DNA of 64,000 nucleotides, from contig SWDT01000004.1 in the NCBI GenBank assembly GCA_009193035.1, positions 558,001 to 622,000 on the forward strand, in the 5' to 3' direction. Under the pieces are notes generated by a model. It saw nothing but the letters and a program-made list of their open reading frames with translations. It searched no databases and was not told the DNA's origin. Below are positions 12,231 to 23,003 of this stretch, piece by piece; position 1 is the first letter of the stretch, and each line of letters opens with the position of its first letter. The position numbers and the translations under genes were made by a program. The DNA comes from Halicephalobus mephisto. Its lineage: Eukaryota; Nematoda; Chromadorea; Rhabditida; Panagrolaimidae.

Positions 12231-12659
12231 TGTGTTTTTCAGACTTCTTTAGAGTTCGATTTTTCTGAGATTGAGTGCCCTCGGGTTTCTTGGTGTCTTG
12301 CAGTTCTGAAGATCTTTATCATCAAATTTTACGATTTCATATATCCGAATACGATTTCTGTCTGGAGAATTTCAATTTATAAAAAATAAACACTTAGAAA
12401 AATTTTTTTGTTTATTTTCGAAGACAGTCGTTTTTTTAAAAAAACAAAGATTTTCTGACAGATTCTTGAAAAATATTTTTTTGGAAACTCGAAGTTTGTC
12501 CTCACGTCTACTGAGTCGAAATTTACGTCTGTGTTTTGGTGTTTTTTTACTGACGCCTCAGGGCATCGGATGCATCCCCGTGTTTCTCTACAAATGGATT
12601 CTGACCATCTATATTAACTTCACATGTGGTTTTTTAAAAATAGATTCCAAAACTTAATT

Positions 12660-13110
12660 GCCATGTTCGTAATCGGAAAATAAATTAAACAAAATTCGTG
12701 TCAAGACCACTGTTTTAAATTTATTTTTAAAAATTAAATAAAATACAAAAAAATGATTTTTGTCTTGACACGAAGAATATTCAAAAGATCAATAACAAAA
12801 ATTACAGTACTTTCGAAGTAAAAATAACTCGTGTCAGGACCACTTGAAATTTATTTTTAGAAATTAAATAAAATACAAAAAAAATTTTGTCTTGACACGA
12901 ATAACGTTCAAAAGATCAATAACAAAAATTACAGTACTTTCAAAGTAAAAGTAACTCGTGTCAGGACTATTTTTGATTCATTTTCAAAGTTTTAAATTAA
13001 AAAAAACAGAAAATTAAAAAGAATTTTGGTCTTGACAAAAATAACATTTAAAAAGTCGACAACCAACTTTTTAGTTAAAAAATTTTCGTGTTAGGATCAC
13101 TAGCTGAAAT
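12660..13110. repeat. Tandem repeat with inverted GTGTCAAGACC/TCTTGACAC boxes
   Basis: Three units of about 140 bp. Each begins near CTCGTGTCAGGACCAC and includes the inverted box TTTGTCTTGACACGAA, so each unit can fold back. An ORF at 12466-12657 just upstream is not convincing. Confidence 0.6.
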
Positions 13111-13149
13111 TTCTCAAAAAATTACAAAACTAATACTTATCGGTCCCAC

Positions 13150-13510
13150 CACGAATAATTTTTTGTTTTGAGTAAAAATGTCGACGGAGAAAGAAGGTAA
13201 AAAAGGGAAGAGGAAAGAGAAAGTCAAAAAATACTCGTTCCGCGCCCACGTAAAAAAGGAAAAACGGAGAAAGAAGGTTAAAAAGGGGAAGAGGAAATAA
13301 AGAGAAGGCCAAAAAACACGTGTTTCGCGCCCACGTAAAAAAGGAAAAACGGAGAAAGAAGGGTCTCGCAACGAAAGAAAAAAACGCAGGCGGGAAAACT
13401 TTCGTAATTATTATTATCAATTTTGTAGGAGATAAAATTTGGCGTTTTTATATATTTTGGCTGCGAATTGCTACTATCTACATCTGGTCCCGTCAAGTAG
13501 AAGAATTATA
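13150..13510. repeat. Minisatellite-containing element, copy 1 (partner 60730-61110)
   Basis: Units of about 80 bp run through CGCGCCCACGTAAAAAAGGA and AAACGGAGAAAGAAGG. They are followed by GAAGGGTCTCGCAACGAAAG and a tail ending near GCGAATTGCTAC. The same order of blocks occurs at 60730-61110. Serine/phenylalanine-rich ORFs on the minus strand are translations of this repeat. Confidence 0.75.
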
Positions 13511-13559
13511 GACTCCGTAAATCTCTTTTTACAAAAATTTTGTTATTTAAAAAAAAACA

Positions 13560-14205
13560 AAATCTAAGTTGGATTAATGGGTATTGCTCCTATGGTATTT
13601 GTAAAGAAATCTGATGTACTTTCTCGATTGACGGATTTTAGAAATAATAAATTTTAGATTTACTCGATTTATCAAAAAATAAAAACATAATTAACAACAA
13701 TTTCTGGTAATTTAGTGTTATTATTCTTTTTCTTACTTCTGAACAGTATCATTTTTATCTTAAATTAACTCTCAAATTCAGTCTTTATGCCTCAGGGACT
13801 TTCGTGATAAGACTGTAAAAGAATCCTATGTATTTTAGGAATAATAAATTTTTGATTTACTCGATTAATCAAAAAATTAAAAAAATAATTAACAATTTTT
13901 AATAATTCAAAATCATCTTTTTTTCTCCTCAATTTTGAACAATATTACTGTTGTCCTAAATTAACTCCCAAATTCGGTCTTTATGCCTTAGGGACTTTCG
14001 TGATAAGACTTTGTAAAACAATCCTATGTATTTTAGGAGTAATAAATTTTTGATTTATTCGATTAATGAGATAATAAAAAAAATAATTAACAATTTCTAA
14101 TAATTGAACATCGTTTTTTTTCTTATTTCTGAACAATATTACTGTTGTCCTAAATTAACTCCCAAATTCAGTCTTTATGCCTCAGGGACTTTCGTGTTAA
14201 AACCC
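13560..14205. repeat. Tandem repeat, about 195-bp unit, 3+ copies
   Basis: Each unit contains TTTATGCCTCAGGGACTTTC and TCCTATGTATTTTAGGA. TATGCC(T)CAGGGACT recurs near 13786, 13982 and 14175. Confidence 0.75.
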
Positions 14206-14640
14206 CCTTTTTGCTCTCTGCAACAATATTTTAATGGAATAATTTTTGACAAAAAAGTCCATAAATATCAATAAAACTGCCTGTGGAATTTTCTAAAAAA
14301 ATACGCAAATTTTCTGTCGTCATCAATTGTGCCATTGTTCAACTTTGGTTTTTCATCTGTTCTTCTTGAGCAAAAATTCGGATTTTTCGGAAAAAATTGG
14401 GCTTTTTCACACGAGTTTTTGCAATTTCAATGGTCTTCGATGTTTTTAAGTTTTTTATGCAATTTTTAAAAAATTATTTTTATAAAAATTAAAAAATAAA
14501 TTTTTTATAAAAATTAAAAAAAATTATTTTTATAAAAATTTGTAAATTCACCGTCGAAATTTATTCTGTTTTGTTATTTATTCTCTAACAGTGCTGAAAA
14601 TTCCTATAAAAGTAATTTTTCAAGAAAAATTTTAATTTTT
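14206..14640. other. AT-rich stretch without a gene
   Basis: Unique AT-rich sequence ending in low-complexity TTTTTATAAAAATTAAAAAA (14465-14545). Nothing supportable. Confidence 0.4.
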
Positions 14641-14984
14641 TTTAAATAACATTTTTTTGAAATTTTTGAATTCGCGCGCAAGGGCGAGTGAGAAGGTGAA
14701 AAAAGAAAAAATGGAAAATTTGGCAATTCTACAAAAGCCGACTCGCGTTTTTTTTCGTTCGCTTTTTGCCACTTTTTCCATAATTCCAAAAATCTGTGTC
14801 GAAGCAATTTCAAAAAATTTATTTTTTTTTATAAAAATGTGATGTTTCAATTTCTGAATTCCTACGCAAAAATGAATGAAAACGAAAAACTGAAAAATCT
14901 GGCAATTTTCCACCTACATCGACTCGCATTTTCGTCATTCGCTCTTTTCCCTACTTTTTTACATAAATTTAAAATACTGGTTGT
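14640..14984. repeat. Dispersed repeat family with GCGAGT/ACTCGC boxes
   Basis: Two adjacent units. Each starts near TTGAATTCGCGCGCAAGG, continues GCGAGTGAGAAGGTGAAA and AATTTGGCAATTCTACAAAA, and ends with GCCGACTCGCGTTTTTTTTC. The GCGAGT and ACTCGC boxes are inverted about 65 bp apart, so a foldback is possible. Relatives lie at 7760, 10080, 15030, 48830, 49010, 49930 and 50080. Confidence 0.7.
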
Positions 14985-15349
14985 AAAATAAATTAGTAAA
15001 AAAGTAGTTTTTGTTTTTGATAATATTATGATTTGAGTTGGCGCGGAAGGGCGAGTGAGAGTGGAAGAAAGGAAAAAATGGCAATTCTACAGAAGTCGAC
15101 TCTCGTCTTCTCCACGCGCGCTCTCTCTTCCCTCTCCTCTCCCTTTTCTCTCTTCCTTTCCTTTTCTCTCCTCCCTCTTTTCTCTCCTCTCTCTCTTTTC
15201 TCTCTCCCCCCTCTGTTTTCTCTCTCTCTTTCCTAACAATCCTAAAATTCCCCGCAAAACCACTTCTTAACTTTTACTTTTAATTTTTTTTATAAAAATT
15301 CGATTTTAAAAAACTCCTCTCAAGATCATTCCCAAAAATATTTTTTTTA
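14984..15349 (-). repeat. Right arm of the long inverted repeat (partner 9782-10172)
   Basis: Reverse complement of the left arm: AGTAAAAAAGTAGTTTTTGT, GAGTTGGCGCGG, a CT-rich block, then CCCCGCAAAACCACTTCTTA. Sequence is shared for about 360 bp and stops at both outer edges. Confidence 0.8.
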
Positions 15350-16580
15350 CTTTTGTACTCTTATGATTCTGTTTGGAACATGTGGGTCCGGCCTTTAAAA
15401 CTTTGGATAATGTCATTTTTTAATTTTCCTCTGGGGAATTCCCCTATGATTACTGTGAGTTTTTTTCGCAAAAAAGGTGAAATTAAGTTTCTTCCGTGTT
15501 TGCCGGGTTCTCATAATTTTCGAATAAGGAAATAAAACGGGGTTTCCTAAATATTCGAATTTCTTCGGGTATCGTTTTACTTTTTTTCTGAAATTATTTT
15601 TTTCAAATTTTTTGTATCATATTATAAAAGATTAAAAATGCGTTTATTTTGGAAGTTTTTAGAAATCAATTTCTAAAAATTTAAAAGCTTTAAATTTAAA
15701 AAATTTGAATTTTTAAATGTTTATTTTAAAAATTCCCATTGAATTCTGGGAACTTCTAAAGGCTTCAATTGAACTCTAATTTGGTAAATACAAGGATTAA
15801 AAATGAAAGTTGTTACAAAATTGTCTCGAAATGAATTTCCGAAAGCTTCAATTTAGATCTTAATTCCTGGCTTCTGCTGGATTCTGGAGTATTCCAAAAA
15901 CTTCCACAAAATTATGGAGAATTTTGAAATTCCAAAAACTTCCACAAGATTCTGGGAAATTTCTGAAATTCTAAAAGTTTCTACAAGATTCTGGGAAATT
16001 TCTGAAATTCTAAAAACTTCCACAAAATTATGGAGAATTTCTGAAATTCTAAAAACTTCCACATGATTCTAGAAAATTTCTGAAATTCCAAAAATTCCAG
16101 GAACTTCTGTGAAATTTTAAATCTCCAGACACTTCTGGAAAATTCTCACGGGATTTTGGAGGATTCTATGTCTTCAGAATCTTCCCATTGAGTTCTAGGA
16201 GATTCCAAAAGCTTCTGGGAAATTCTCGTGAGATTCCTTGGTGTTTGTAAAACTGAAAACTTTCACGTGATTCCAAAATTCCCCTGAATCCTTACTAAAC
16301 TGGAAAATTCTGAAATTTTATTTCTAAAAATTAAAATTTTGACAATTTTTTAAGCTTTATTTTTTCCGAAAATCTCCCTGAATTGCCGTTTCGAAGCCAG
16401 ACTTACCACTTTCCGCAATTGTTCGTTTTCTAAAAAAGGGAAAAACTGGCTCTGTCGTGTTTGAACCTTCTGAAGTACCGACAGTCAAAGAATTTAATGA
16501 ATTTTTTAAATACTTTTTAAACACGGTTTTTTTCAGACGGTAATTGTATTATTTCAAAAAAAAATGAAAATTAATTGAAA
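15350..16580. repeat. Gene-free stretch with TTCCACAAGATTCTGGGAA repeats
   Basis: From 15850 to 16220, units of about 50 bp (AAAACTTCCACAAGATTCTG plus GGAAATTTCTGAAATTC) are repeated. A weak 60-codon ORF at 15353-15535 is not supported. TTTTTTTCAG at about 16527-16536 is a plausible 5' UTR or spliced-leader acceptor for the next gene. Confidence 0.55.
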
Positions 16581-19500
16581 ATGGACGGGGATCTCTCGTC
16601 GAGTCCGGACCTCGGGAACTTCTCGACGGAATGGGATAAAGATCCAACGGAAGATTTCTTAGGAAATTGTGATCTCGATCCACATGATTATCTAGAGGTA
16701 AAAATTCAATTCTAACTTTGTCAATCTTTAATTTCTCAAATTTTAGAATAATTCAAAAAAGTAAATTTCTAATGGTTTTAAAATTTCATATATAACTTAA
16801 TTTTGAAATTTCATATATGAATTAATTTTAAATCTTTATATATGAATTAATTTTAAAACTTCATATATAAATTAATTTTAAAACTTCATATATGAATTAA
16901 TTTCAGAATTTCATATAACTTCATTTTGAAATTTTATATAACTTAATTTTGAAATTTCATATATGAATTAACTTCGGAAATCTGAAATGATGATTTTTCT
17001 CTCTTTCTAAAACCTTCAAAATTACATAAAATTACTTTTAAAAATATTGATTTCAATTTGGAGATTTTTTCAGATAAAATTCCTCTTAATCAGCGTCGTC
17101 GGGAGCTTGATTGGATTTTTCGGACTTTTTGGAAATTTTTCTACAGTAGTTATTTTGACAAGGCCGAGTATGAGGTCGCCGAACAACATGTTTCTGACGG
17201 CTTTGGCCATCTACGATTCTTGTCTTCTGATCACGGCCTTCTGTATCTACGGGATGGAGTACATAATAGAGTACTTCCGGGCGATTAATCTGTACATCGC
17301 TTGGTTGACTTATCTTCGATTTGCTTTTGCGATTTCTCATGTTTCTCAAACTGGAAGTGTTTATACAACTTTGTCGGTTACGGTAGAAAATTTTTTGGCC
17401 GTATGTTATCCGAGAATAGCGAAAAGATTTTGCACAAGAAAAGTTTCGGCTTTTACGATTTTAGGAATTACATGTTTTTCAATTTTATTTAATTCAACAA
17501 GATTTTTTGAATTAGAAGTTTTTCGAAATCCAGAATGCTCAAATCAGGACCTGAACTGGCAGTCGTACGTCCTCCTCCCGAGCGCCCTCGCCAGCGACGC
17601 CCTCTACGGCCAGATCTTCTCGCTTTGGTTGACGAACATCGTTATGGTTTTTTTGCCGTTTTTGACATTGTTAATTTTGAATTTCATCATCGCTTATACT
17701 ATTAAGAAATCCTTGAAGATGATCACAGAACGAAAAAGAACAAGGATATCTGAACTGAGGGAGAAATCCAGAGAAGCTTCGATCGTACTTGTCGTTATTG
17801 TTCTTATTTTTTTGATTTGTAACTTCTGGGGATTCGTTTTGACTCTTCTGGAGCAAATCGTCGGAATAGAGTACCTGATGAACCAACACAAAGCTTTTTA
17901 TACTTTTTCCAGAGAAACCATAAACTTCCTGGCCATCATCAACTCCTCCATCAATTTCGTCATCTACATCATTTTCGGGAAGGATTTTAGGTAAGTTTCG
18001 AAGTAGTACTGTAGTTGTTGGATTGTTTTACAAGAGGATAATTTTTAGATCACTTTTTCTTTATCTAGTTTCCCTAGGTCCTTAGTTCAGGTCCCACTAG
18101 GCTGGTTTAGGACTTTTCAGATTACTTTCCATTCTACTTTGATGACTTAGGTCCCACTAGGCTGGTTTAGGACTTTTCAGACCATTCTACGTCCTACTTT
18201 GATGACTTAGGTCCTGCTAGGCTGGTTAAAGACTTTTCAGATTATTTTACATTTTGTTCATGATTTTAACTTAGGTCCTGCTAGGTTGATTTAGGTCTTT
18301 TCAGACCATTCTATGTCCTACTTTGATGACTTAGGTCCCGCTAGGCTGGTTTAGGACTTTTCAGACCATTTTACACTTTGTTCATGATTTTAACTTAGGT
18401 CCCACTAGACTGGTTAAGGACTTTCTAGGCTGCTCTAGGTCCTTTGAAGACACTTTTCACTCTTGTTGTGTCCATTTTTTCTGATTTAGGTCTTTCTAAG
18501 TTGATCTAAGTCCTTCTAGGTCATTTCGCTCCTTTGATTTACGTCTTTTTTAAACTGGTCTGAAAGTTTTTAGAATATCCCGTACTTCTACCTCAGATAG
18601 TTGACAAAAATCCAATTTTTAAAAATGTGGTCAAATTACGGTAATTTTTAGGAAAGAATTAGTTGTCATATATGGCTGTGGAATGTCTTCGATGACTTTG
18701 CCCTTGCCTGGACAGGATAAACTGTCCCATTGGAGACAGATGTCGAGACGGAGATTAAGCTCCTTCAGACCCCCCGTCATCACGAATGGCATGAGACTTC
18801 TGAAAATGACGAGTTTCGCCAGGTCCCTAGCTTCGGTAAATTTTTCTTAAACAATTACTGTAGAAAAAATCGGTTTTATTAATTCCATTACTGTAGAAAA
18901 TTATTTGTTTCCTTACTGTAGAAAAAATTAATTTTATTAACCTTATTACTGTAGAAAAAGTACTTTGTTTTATTAATCTTATTACTGTAGAAAATTACTT
19001 GTTTTTTACTGTAGAAAAAATAGTTTATTTTATTAATCTTATTACTGTAGGAAATTATTTGTTTTCTTACTGTAAAAAAAATTAATTTTATTAACTCAAT
19101 TACTGTAGAAAAAGTACTTTGTTTTACTAGATTCGTTACTGTAGAAAATTATTTGTTTTCTTACTGTAGAAAAAGTACTTTGTTTTATTAATCTTATTAC
19201 TGTAGGAAATTATTTGTTTTCTTACTGTAGAAAAAATTGATTTTATTAGCCTAATTACTGTAGAAAAAGTACTTTATTTTACTAGACTCGTTACTGTAAG
19301 GAATTACTTGTTTTCTTACTGTAGAAAAAATGCTTTGTTTTATTAATCTTATTACTGTAGGAAATTATTTGTTTTTTTACTGTAGAAAAAATTAATTTTA
19401 TTAACCTTATTACTGTAGAAAAAGTACTTTGTTTTATTAATCTTATTACTGTAGAAAATTATTTGTTTTCTTACTGTAGAAAAAATGCTTTGTTTTATTA

Positions 19501-19801
19501 ATCTTATTACTGTAGGAAATTATTTTAGCTGCATAGTCCTTCTCAGAAGACCAGTACCGTATCCACGAGAAAAGCCTCCACTGGCTCGGATGGATCTTTC
19601 GACGACGAGATTTTCGAAAAACACGAGTTAATTAACGGAAAAAATGTAAAAAATAAAAAAAACACGTGTAATTCTGGTGGATTTTCGACAGTGCCTTCGT
19701 CCCTTCGTTTTACCGTAATGGATACTGTACCGAATGATTCTCCCGAAAGCGAAGAAGATTCCGTCGATTCATACAGTTTAAATGGGATACATTTTGTTTA
19801 G
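16581..19801 (+). CDS. FMRFamide-type neuropeptide receptor (class A GPCR)
   Basis: Seven-TM G-protein-coupled receptor, 496 aa, expected in the neuronal plasma membrane. Exons: 16581-16697, 17074-17990, 18652-18835, 19529-19801. TM1 holds [12 protein letters not shown] (N60), and TM2 holds [12 protein letters not shown] (D87). TM3 ends [13 protein letters not shown], so the usual D/ERY triplet is E144-N145-F146. RFFELEVF follows TM4, a pattern I associate with FMRFamide receptors. TM6 contains [13 protein letters not shown]7 has NSSINFVIY in place of NPxxY, and helix 8 starts FGKDFR. The long Ser/Thr-rich tail ends [17 protein letters not shown]. Known relatives are worm FRPR receptors and the Drosophila FMRFamide receptor; the ligand is unknown. 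Introns 2 and 3 are filled with tandem repeats. AATAAA lies at 19815-19820. Confidence 0.88.
16745..16980. repeat. CATATATGAATTAATTTT repeats in GPCR intron 1
   Basis: About eight units of 25-30 bp (TTTCATATATGAATTAATTT and variants). Confidence 0.7.
18060..18540. repeat. Tandem repeat in GPCR intron 2, about 61-bp unit
   Basis: TTAGGTCCCACTAGGCTGGT then TTAGGACTTTTCAGA recurs near 18088, 18149, 18210, 18272 and 18337, decaying towards 18540. Confidence 0.8.
18840..19520. repeat. TTACTGTAG array in GPCR intron 3
   Basis: About 20 exact TTACTGTAG copies plus two variants in under 700 bp, spaced 25-40 bp apart and separated by AAAAA.TAATTTTATTAA or AAATTATTTGTTTTC spacers. The array fills nearly the whole intron. 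Confidence 0.85.
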
Positions 19802-19909
19802 ATTACTGTACATTAATAAAATAATTATTAATTTTAACGAAATTCGAAATTTTTAATTTCGGAAAAAAGATAATTAAAAAATTATTTATTTTCGAAGATT
19901 CTTGTAGTT

Positions 19910-20410
19910 GATTTTCAGGGTATTTGTTAGGATTTTCAAACATGAAAATCAACTTTAGAAAGTGAACAGAGGGTTAGGTACCCTATGTACCCTGATTTAG
20001 GGATTTCTAGGCCCAACTAAAGGATGTTCCTAAAATACAGATTTCGAAATAATAAAATTAAGAAATAAGTCCCACAAAAAATCAAAATTTTAGGCTGGTT
20101 TAATTTCTAAGAACTTTTAGAAATTCGCGTTAAGATTATTTTTAAAAATTTTCATATATAATTTTCATAATATATACTTGATTACGAAATAAGTCCCACA
20201 AAAAACCGAAATTTTAGGCTAGGTTTAATTTCTAAAAACCCTTAGAAATTCGCGTTAAGATTATTTTTAAAAATTTTCATAATATATGCTTGATTTCGAA
20301 ATAATAAAATTAAGAAATAATTCCCACAAAAAAAATCGAAATTTTAGGCTAGTTCAGTTTCTAGAAAATTTACAAATTCTTTTCGAAGATATTCCGTAAA
20401 AAATATATTT
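19910..20410. repeat. Dispersed repeat B (GTACCCTGATTTAGGG / TTTTAGGCTAGTTCAG)
   Basis: Starts with GGGTTAGGTACCCTATGTAC and then about three units of TTTCGAAATAATAAAATTAA, CGAAATTTTAGGCTAG and AGAAATTCGCGTTAAGATTA. Relatives lie in EED intron 2 (21540-21860), at 26200-26600, at about 32100 and in degraded form at 37150-37960. Confidence 0.75.
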
Positions 20411-20896
20411 TTACTTTTTACAATAGCATGGTTTTTTAAAAGTATTTAAAAAATTATTTCAGTTTCAGAATCCTGATTCGATATTTGTTTTTTAAATTTT
20501 AGGATCAAATTTATATAAAAACAGAGTAAATTTCATATATGAAATCCACAAGAGGACCGATTTTCAGGATTCCCCAAAACTAATCCTATCGTAATTTACG
20601 TCAATTATAATTATTTTTTTATATAAAAATTCCGAAATTTTAATCCTAATTTTCAAAAATTTTAAATCCTTCGAAATTTGTCCCTAAACATCTCATATAT
20701 GCGCTTTACGATCTCCAGAACTTTGTAAATCCCAAGTATACTGTATTAAAAGCGAATTTAACTCTAAAGTTTTTAATTTTATTTAATTATTTTAATTTAA
20801 TTTGAACGCGAGTCGAGGGACGACCAGACGGAAGTGATATAAAGGACGGGTTCCGCAGCCAGTTTTGCACTTAAAGAAGGTCCCGCCGCGCGCATA

Positions 20897-20905
20897 TTTG
20901 GCGCG
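20897..20905 (+). promoter_or_regulatory. E2F-like site in the EED promoter
   Basis: TTTGGCGCG sits about 50 bp before the EED start inside a local GC-rich patch (TCCCGCCGCGCGC at 20881). A TATAAAGG lies at about 20839. TTTSSCGC is the known E2F/DP consensus. The patch stands out from the AT-rich surroundings. ATCAG ends three bases before the ATG and could be a spliced-leader acceptor. Confidence 0.45.
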
Positions 20906-20952
20906 TTTTTCACTTCTCCGATCCAGCAGTTCTCCAACGATATCCATCAGAA

Positions 20953-22895
20953 ATGAGTTCTGTTACAATGTCTAGATCGTCTTTCGACTCCATGGACACG
21001 GATGACTCGTATTCTGTCGTTGATTCGGAAGAGGCGGCTCCACAAAGAAGAAAAAGAAGACCCAATGTTCCTTTACCTTCGACTTGTCCTTATCGTTACA
21101 GCGGTTCTCTCACCGAAAAACATAATTCCTGTATTTATTCTGCTAAATTTTGTCCATTTCTCGAGGACATTAATGTTTTCGGCACTGTCGCTGGTCGACA
21201 AGTCACTGTTTATGAATGTTCGAAAAAAATAATTCCCAGAGCGAGTTATGAGGACGAAAATGTAAATTTTCATATATCAATTTTCTTCCTAACAGGTGAT
21301 TTCAGTTAACAGAAGAATACTACGCTCTTAATTGGTCCATTGTGAAGATCAAGGATGAAGACCGGCCGGTTCTGGTGTTCGGAGGAAAGCACGGCATCAT
21401 CCGGGCCATTGATCCATTTACTGGAAAAACCCACAGTGTAAGTATTTTCACTTATATTAAATCATCATCGAGAACCATAGAAAGGGATATTGGCAATAGT
21501 TATGGGTTTTGAATTATGAGGATTTTCATATAATTAATAGTTTTCAAAAATAGAGAGTTAGGTACTCTGTGTACCCTAATTTAGGGGTTTCTAGGCCCAA
21601 CTAGAGGATGTTCCTAAAATACAGATTTCGAAATAACAAAATTAAGAAATAATTTCCACAAAAAGCCGGAATTTTAGGCTAGGTTTGTTTCTGAGAACTC
21701 TTAGAAATTCGCGTCGAGACGATTTCGGAAAAAATTCATATATCACTTTTACAATGTATATTTGATTACGAAATAATGACCACAGAAAACCAAAGTTTTA
21801 GGTTAGTTCAGTTTCTAAGAACTTGCAAGAATTCGCGTTGAGATTATTTTGTAAAACATACTTATTATGTAATTTTAGACGATACTAGGACATGGTGATT
21901 CTGTGAACGAGATCTCCTATCATCCGGTCTGGCCTTCAATCATCGCCAGTGCCTCCAAGGATCTGACGGTCCGGATCTGGCACGTCCCCTCTCAGACCCC
22001 GATCGCCATCCTCGGGGGGTTTCAAGGACATCAGGACCAGATCTTGTCGTTGGTTGGTGTCTGTTTCGTGATTGTGGAACGTAATTTTTCTAGGACTTTG
22101 ACTACACCGGAAAGTACATCGTTTCTGGATCCATGGACCATACTTTGCGGCTCTGGAACGTCGGCGGAAATGAGCAAATCTTGTCAAGAATGAAATCCCT
22201 CGTTTCCCGTCCGGATAACGTCCGTATCCAGCCCGTCGAAATGCACTTCCCCTGCGGGGCTTCCAAGGACCTCCACAGAAATTACGTCGATTGCGTTCGG
22301 ACAGTCAAATCTTATATTTTTTCTAAAGCTTGTGAAAACTGTATCATTCTTTCGAAATTCGGTGAATTCAACGACTCTTCCGCCGGTGGCAGCGGTGTAA
22401 ATGGATTTGAAACTTTTTCACAACAAGTAGCTGAACTAGAATTGCCCAACAGTCAACTATGGTTCATCAGATTCGGGATAACAGTCGGACCTCCATTATC
22501 CTCCTGGATCGCCTGTGGAAATGACATCGGTACAGTACACCTATGGGATCTTCATTCCATTCCTATATCCAAAAAAAGGTAAATTTTTAAATTTAAAAAA
22601 TTTGTTTTTTTTTTTAAATTTTGTTTTTTTTAAAATGTTTTTAGATTTTTATTTTTGAACAATTTTTTATATTTAAAAAACTTAAAATTTAAATTTCAGT
22701 AATTATCAGATTAGTCATCGAGATTTCCCACGTGTTATTAGAAGAGTAGAATTTTCTCCGGATGGAAATATCATGATTATCGTCGGTGAAGGTGGAAAAA
22801 TCAGTCGATGTGACAAAGTTACTGACAACTCCAAGAGCAGAAGGAATAAAGAAAACGGTGTCATCAGAGACTCATCGTCTGCTGATACAGACTAA
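20953..22895 (+). CDS. mes-6: EED / MES-6 homologue, WD40 subunit of Polycomb PRC2
   Basis: Predicted seven-bladed WD40 propeller, 431 aa (human EED 441). It scaffolds the H3K27 methyltransferase and reads H3K27me3 in the nucleus. Exons: 20953-21261, 21306-21437, 21879-22052, 22094-22578, 22700-22895. Diagnostic EED strings are RQVTVYEC, KHGIIRAIDP, LGHGDSVNEISYHP, SASKDLTVRIW, GGFQGHQDQILSLDFDYTG, GSMDHTLRLW and, most specifically, DLHRNYVDCVR. The N-terminus is acidic then basic (RRKRRPNVP). Aligning to human EED from memory, cage position F97 is Tyr, Y148 is Ile, W364 is Trp and Y365 is Phe. The last blade is short and ends in a polar tail. AATAAA at 22934-22939. The next gene converges, its stop only 109 bp away. 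Confidence 0.93.
21540..21860. repeat. Copy of dispersed repeat B in EED intron 2
   Basis: Same order of blocks as 19910-20410: GAGTTAGGTACTCTGTGTAC, AATTTTAGGCTAGG, then TTAGAAATTCGCGTCGAGAC. Confidence 0.7.
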
Positions 22896-23003
22896 AGGTT
22901 AACAATATCAATCCTCTATGATCTCTTATTATCAATAAAAATCAACGTACAAATTACAGAAAAAACAATGTATCACAAGCTTAATTAGTACAAAAAGTTA
23001 ACT

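Noticed and set aside
13114..13420. Phe/Ser-rich minus-strand ORFs, also at 60576-61012
   Set aside because: Both are translations of the same purine-rich minisatellite; the resemblance reflects shared repeat DNA.
17086..17349. Minus-strand ORFs over the first GPCR (also 17671-17891)
   Set aside because: Shadows of the receptor exon, which has the family motifs.
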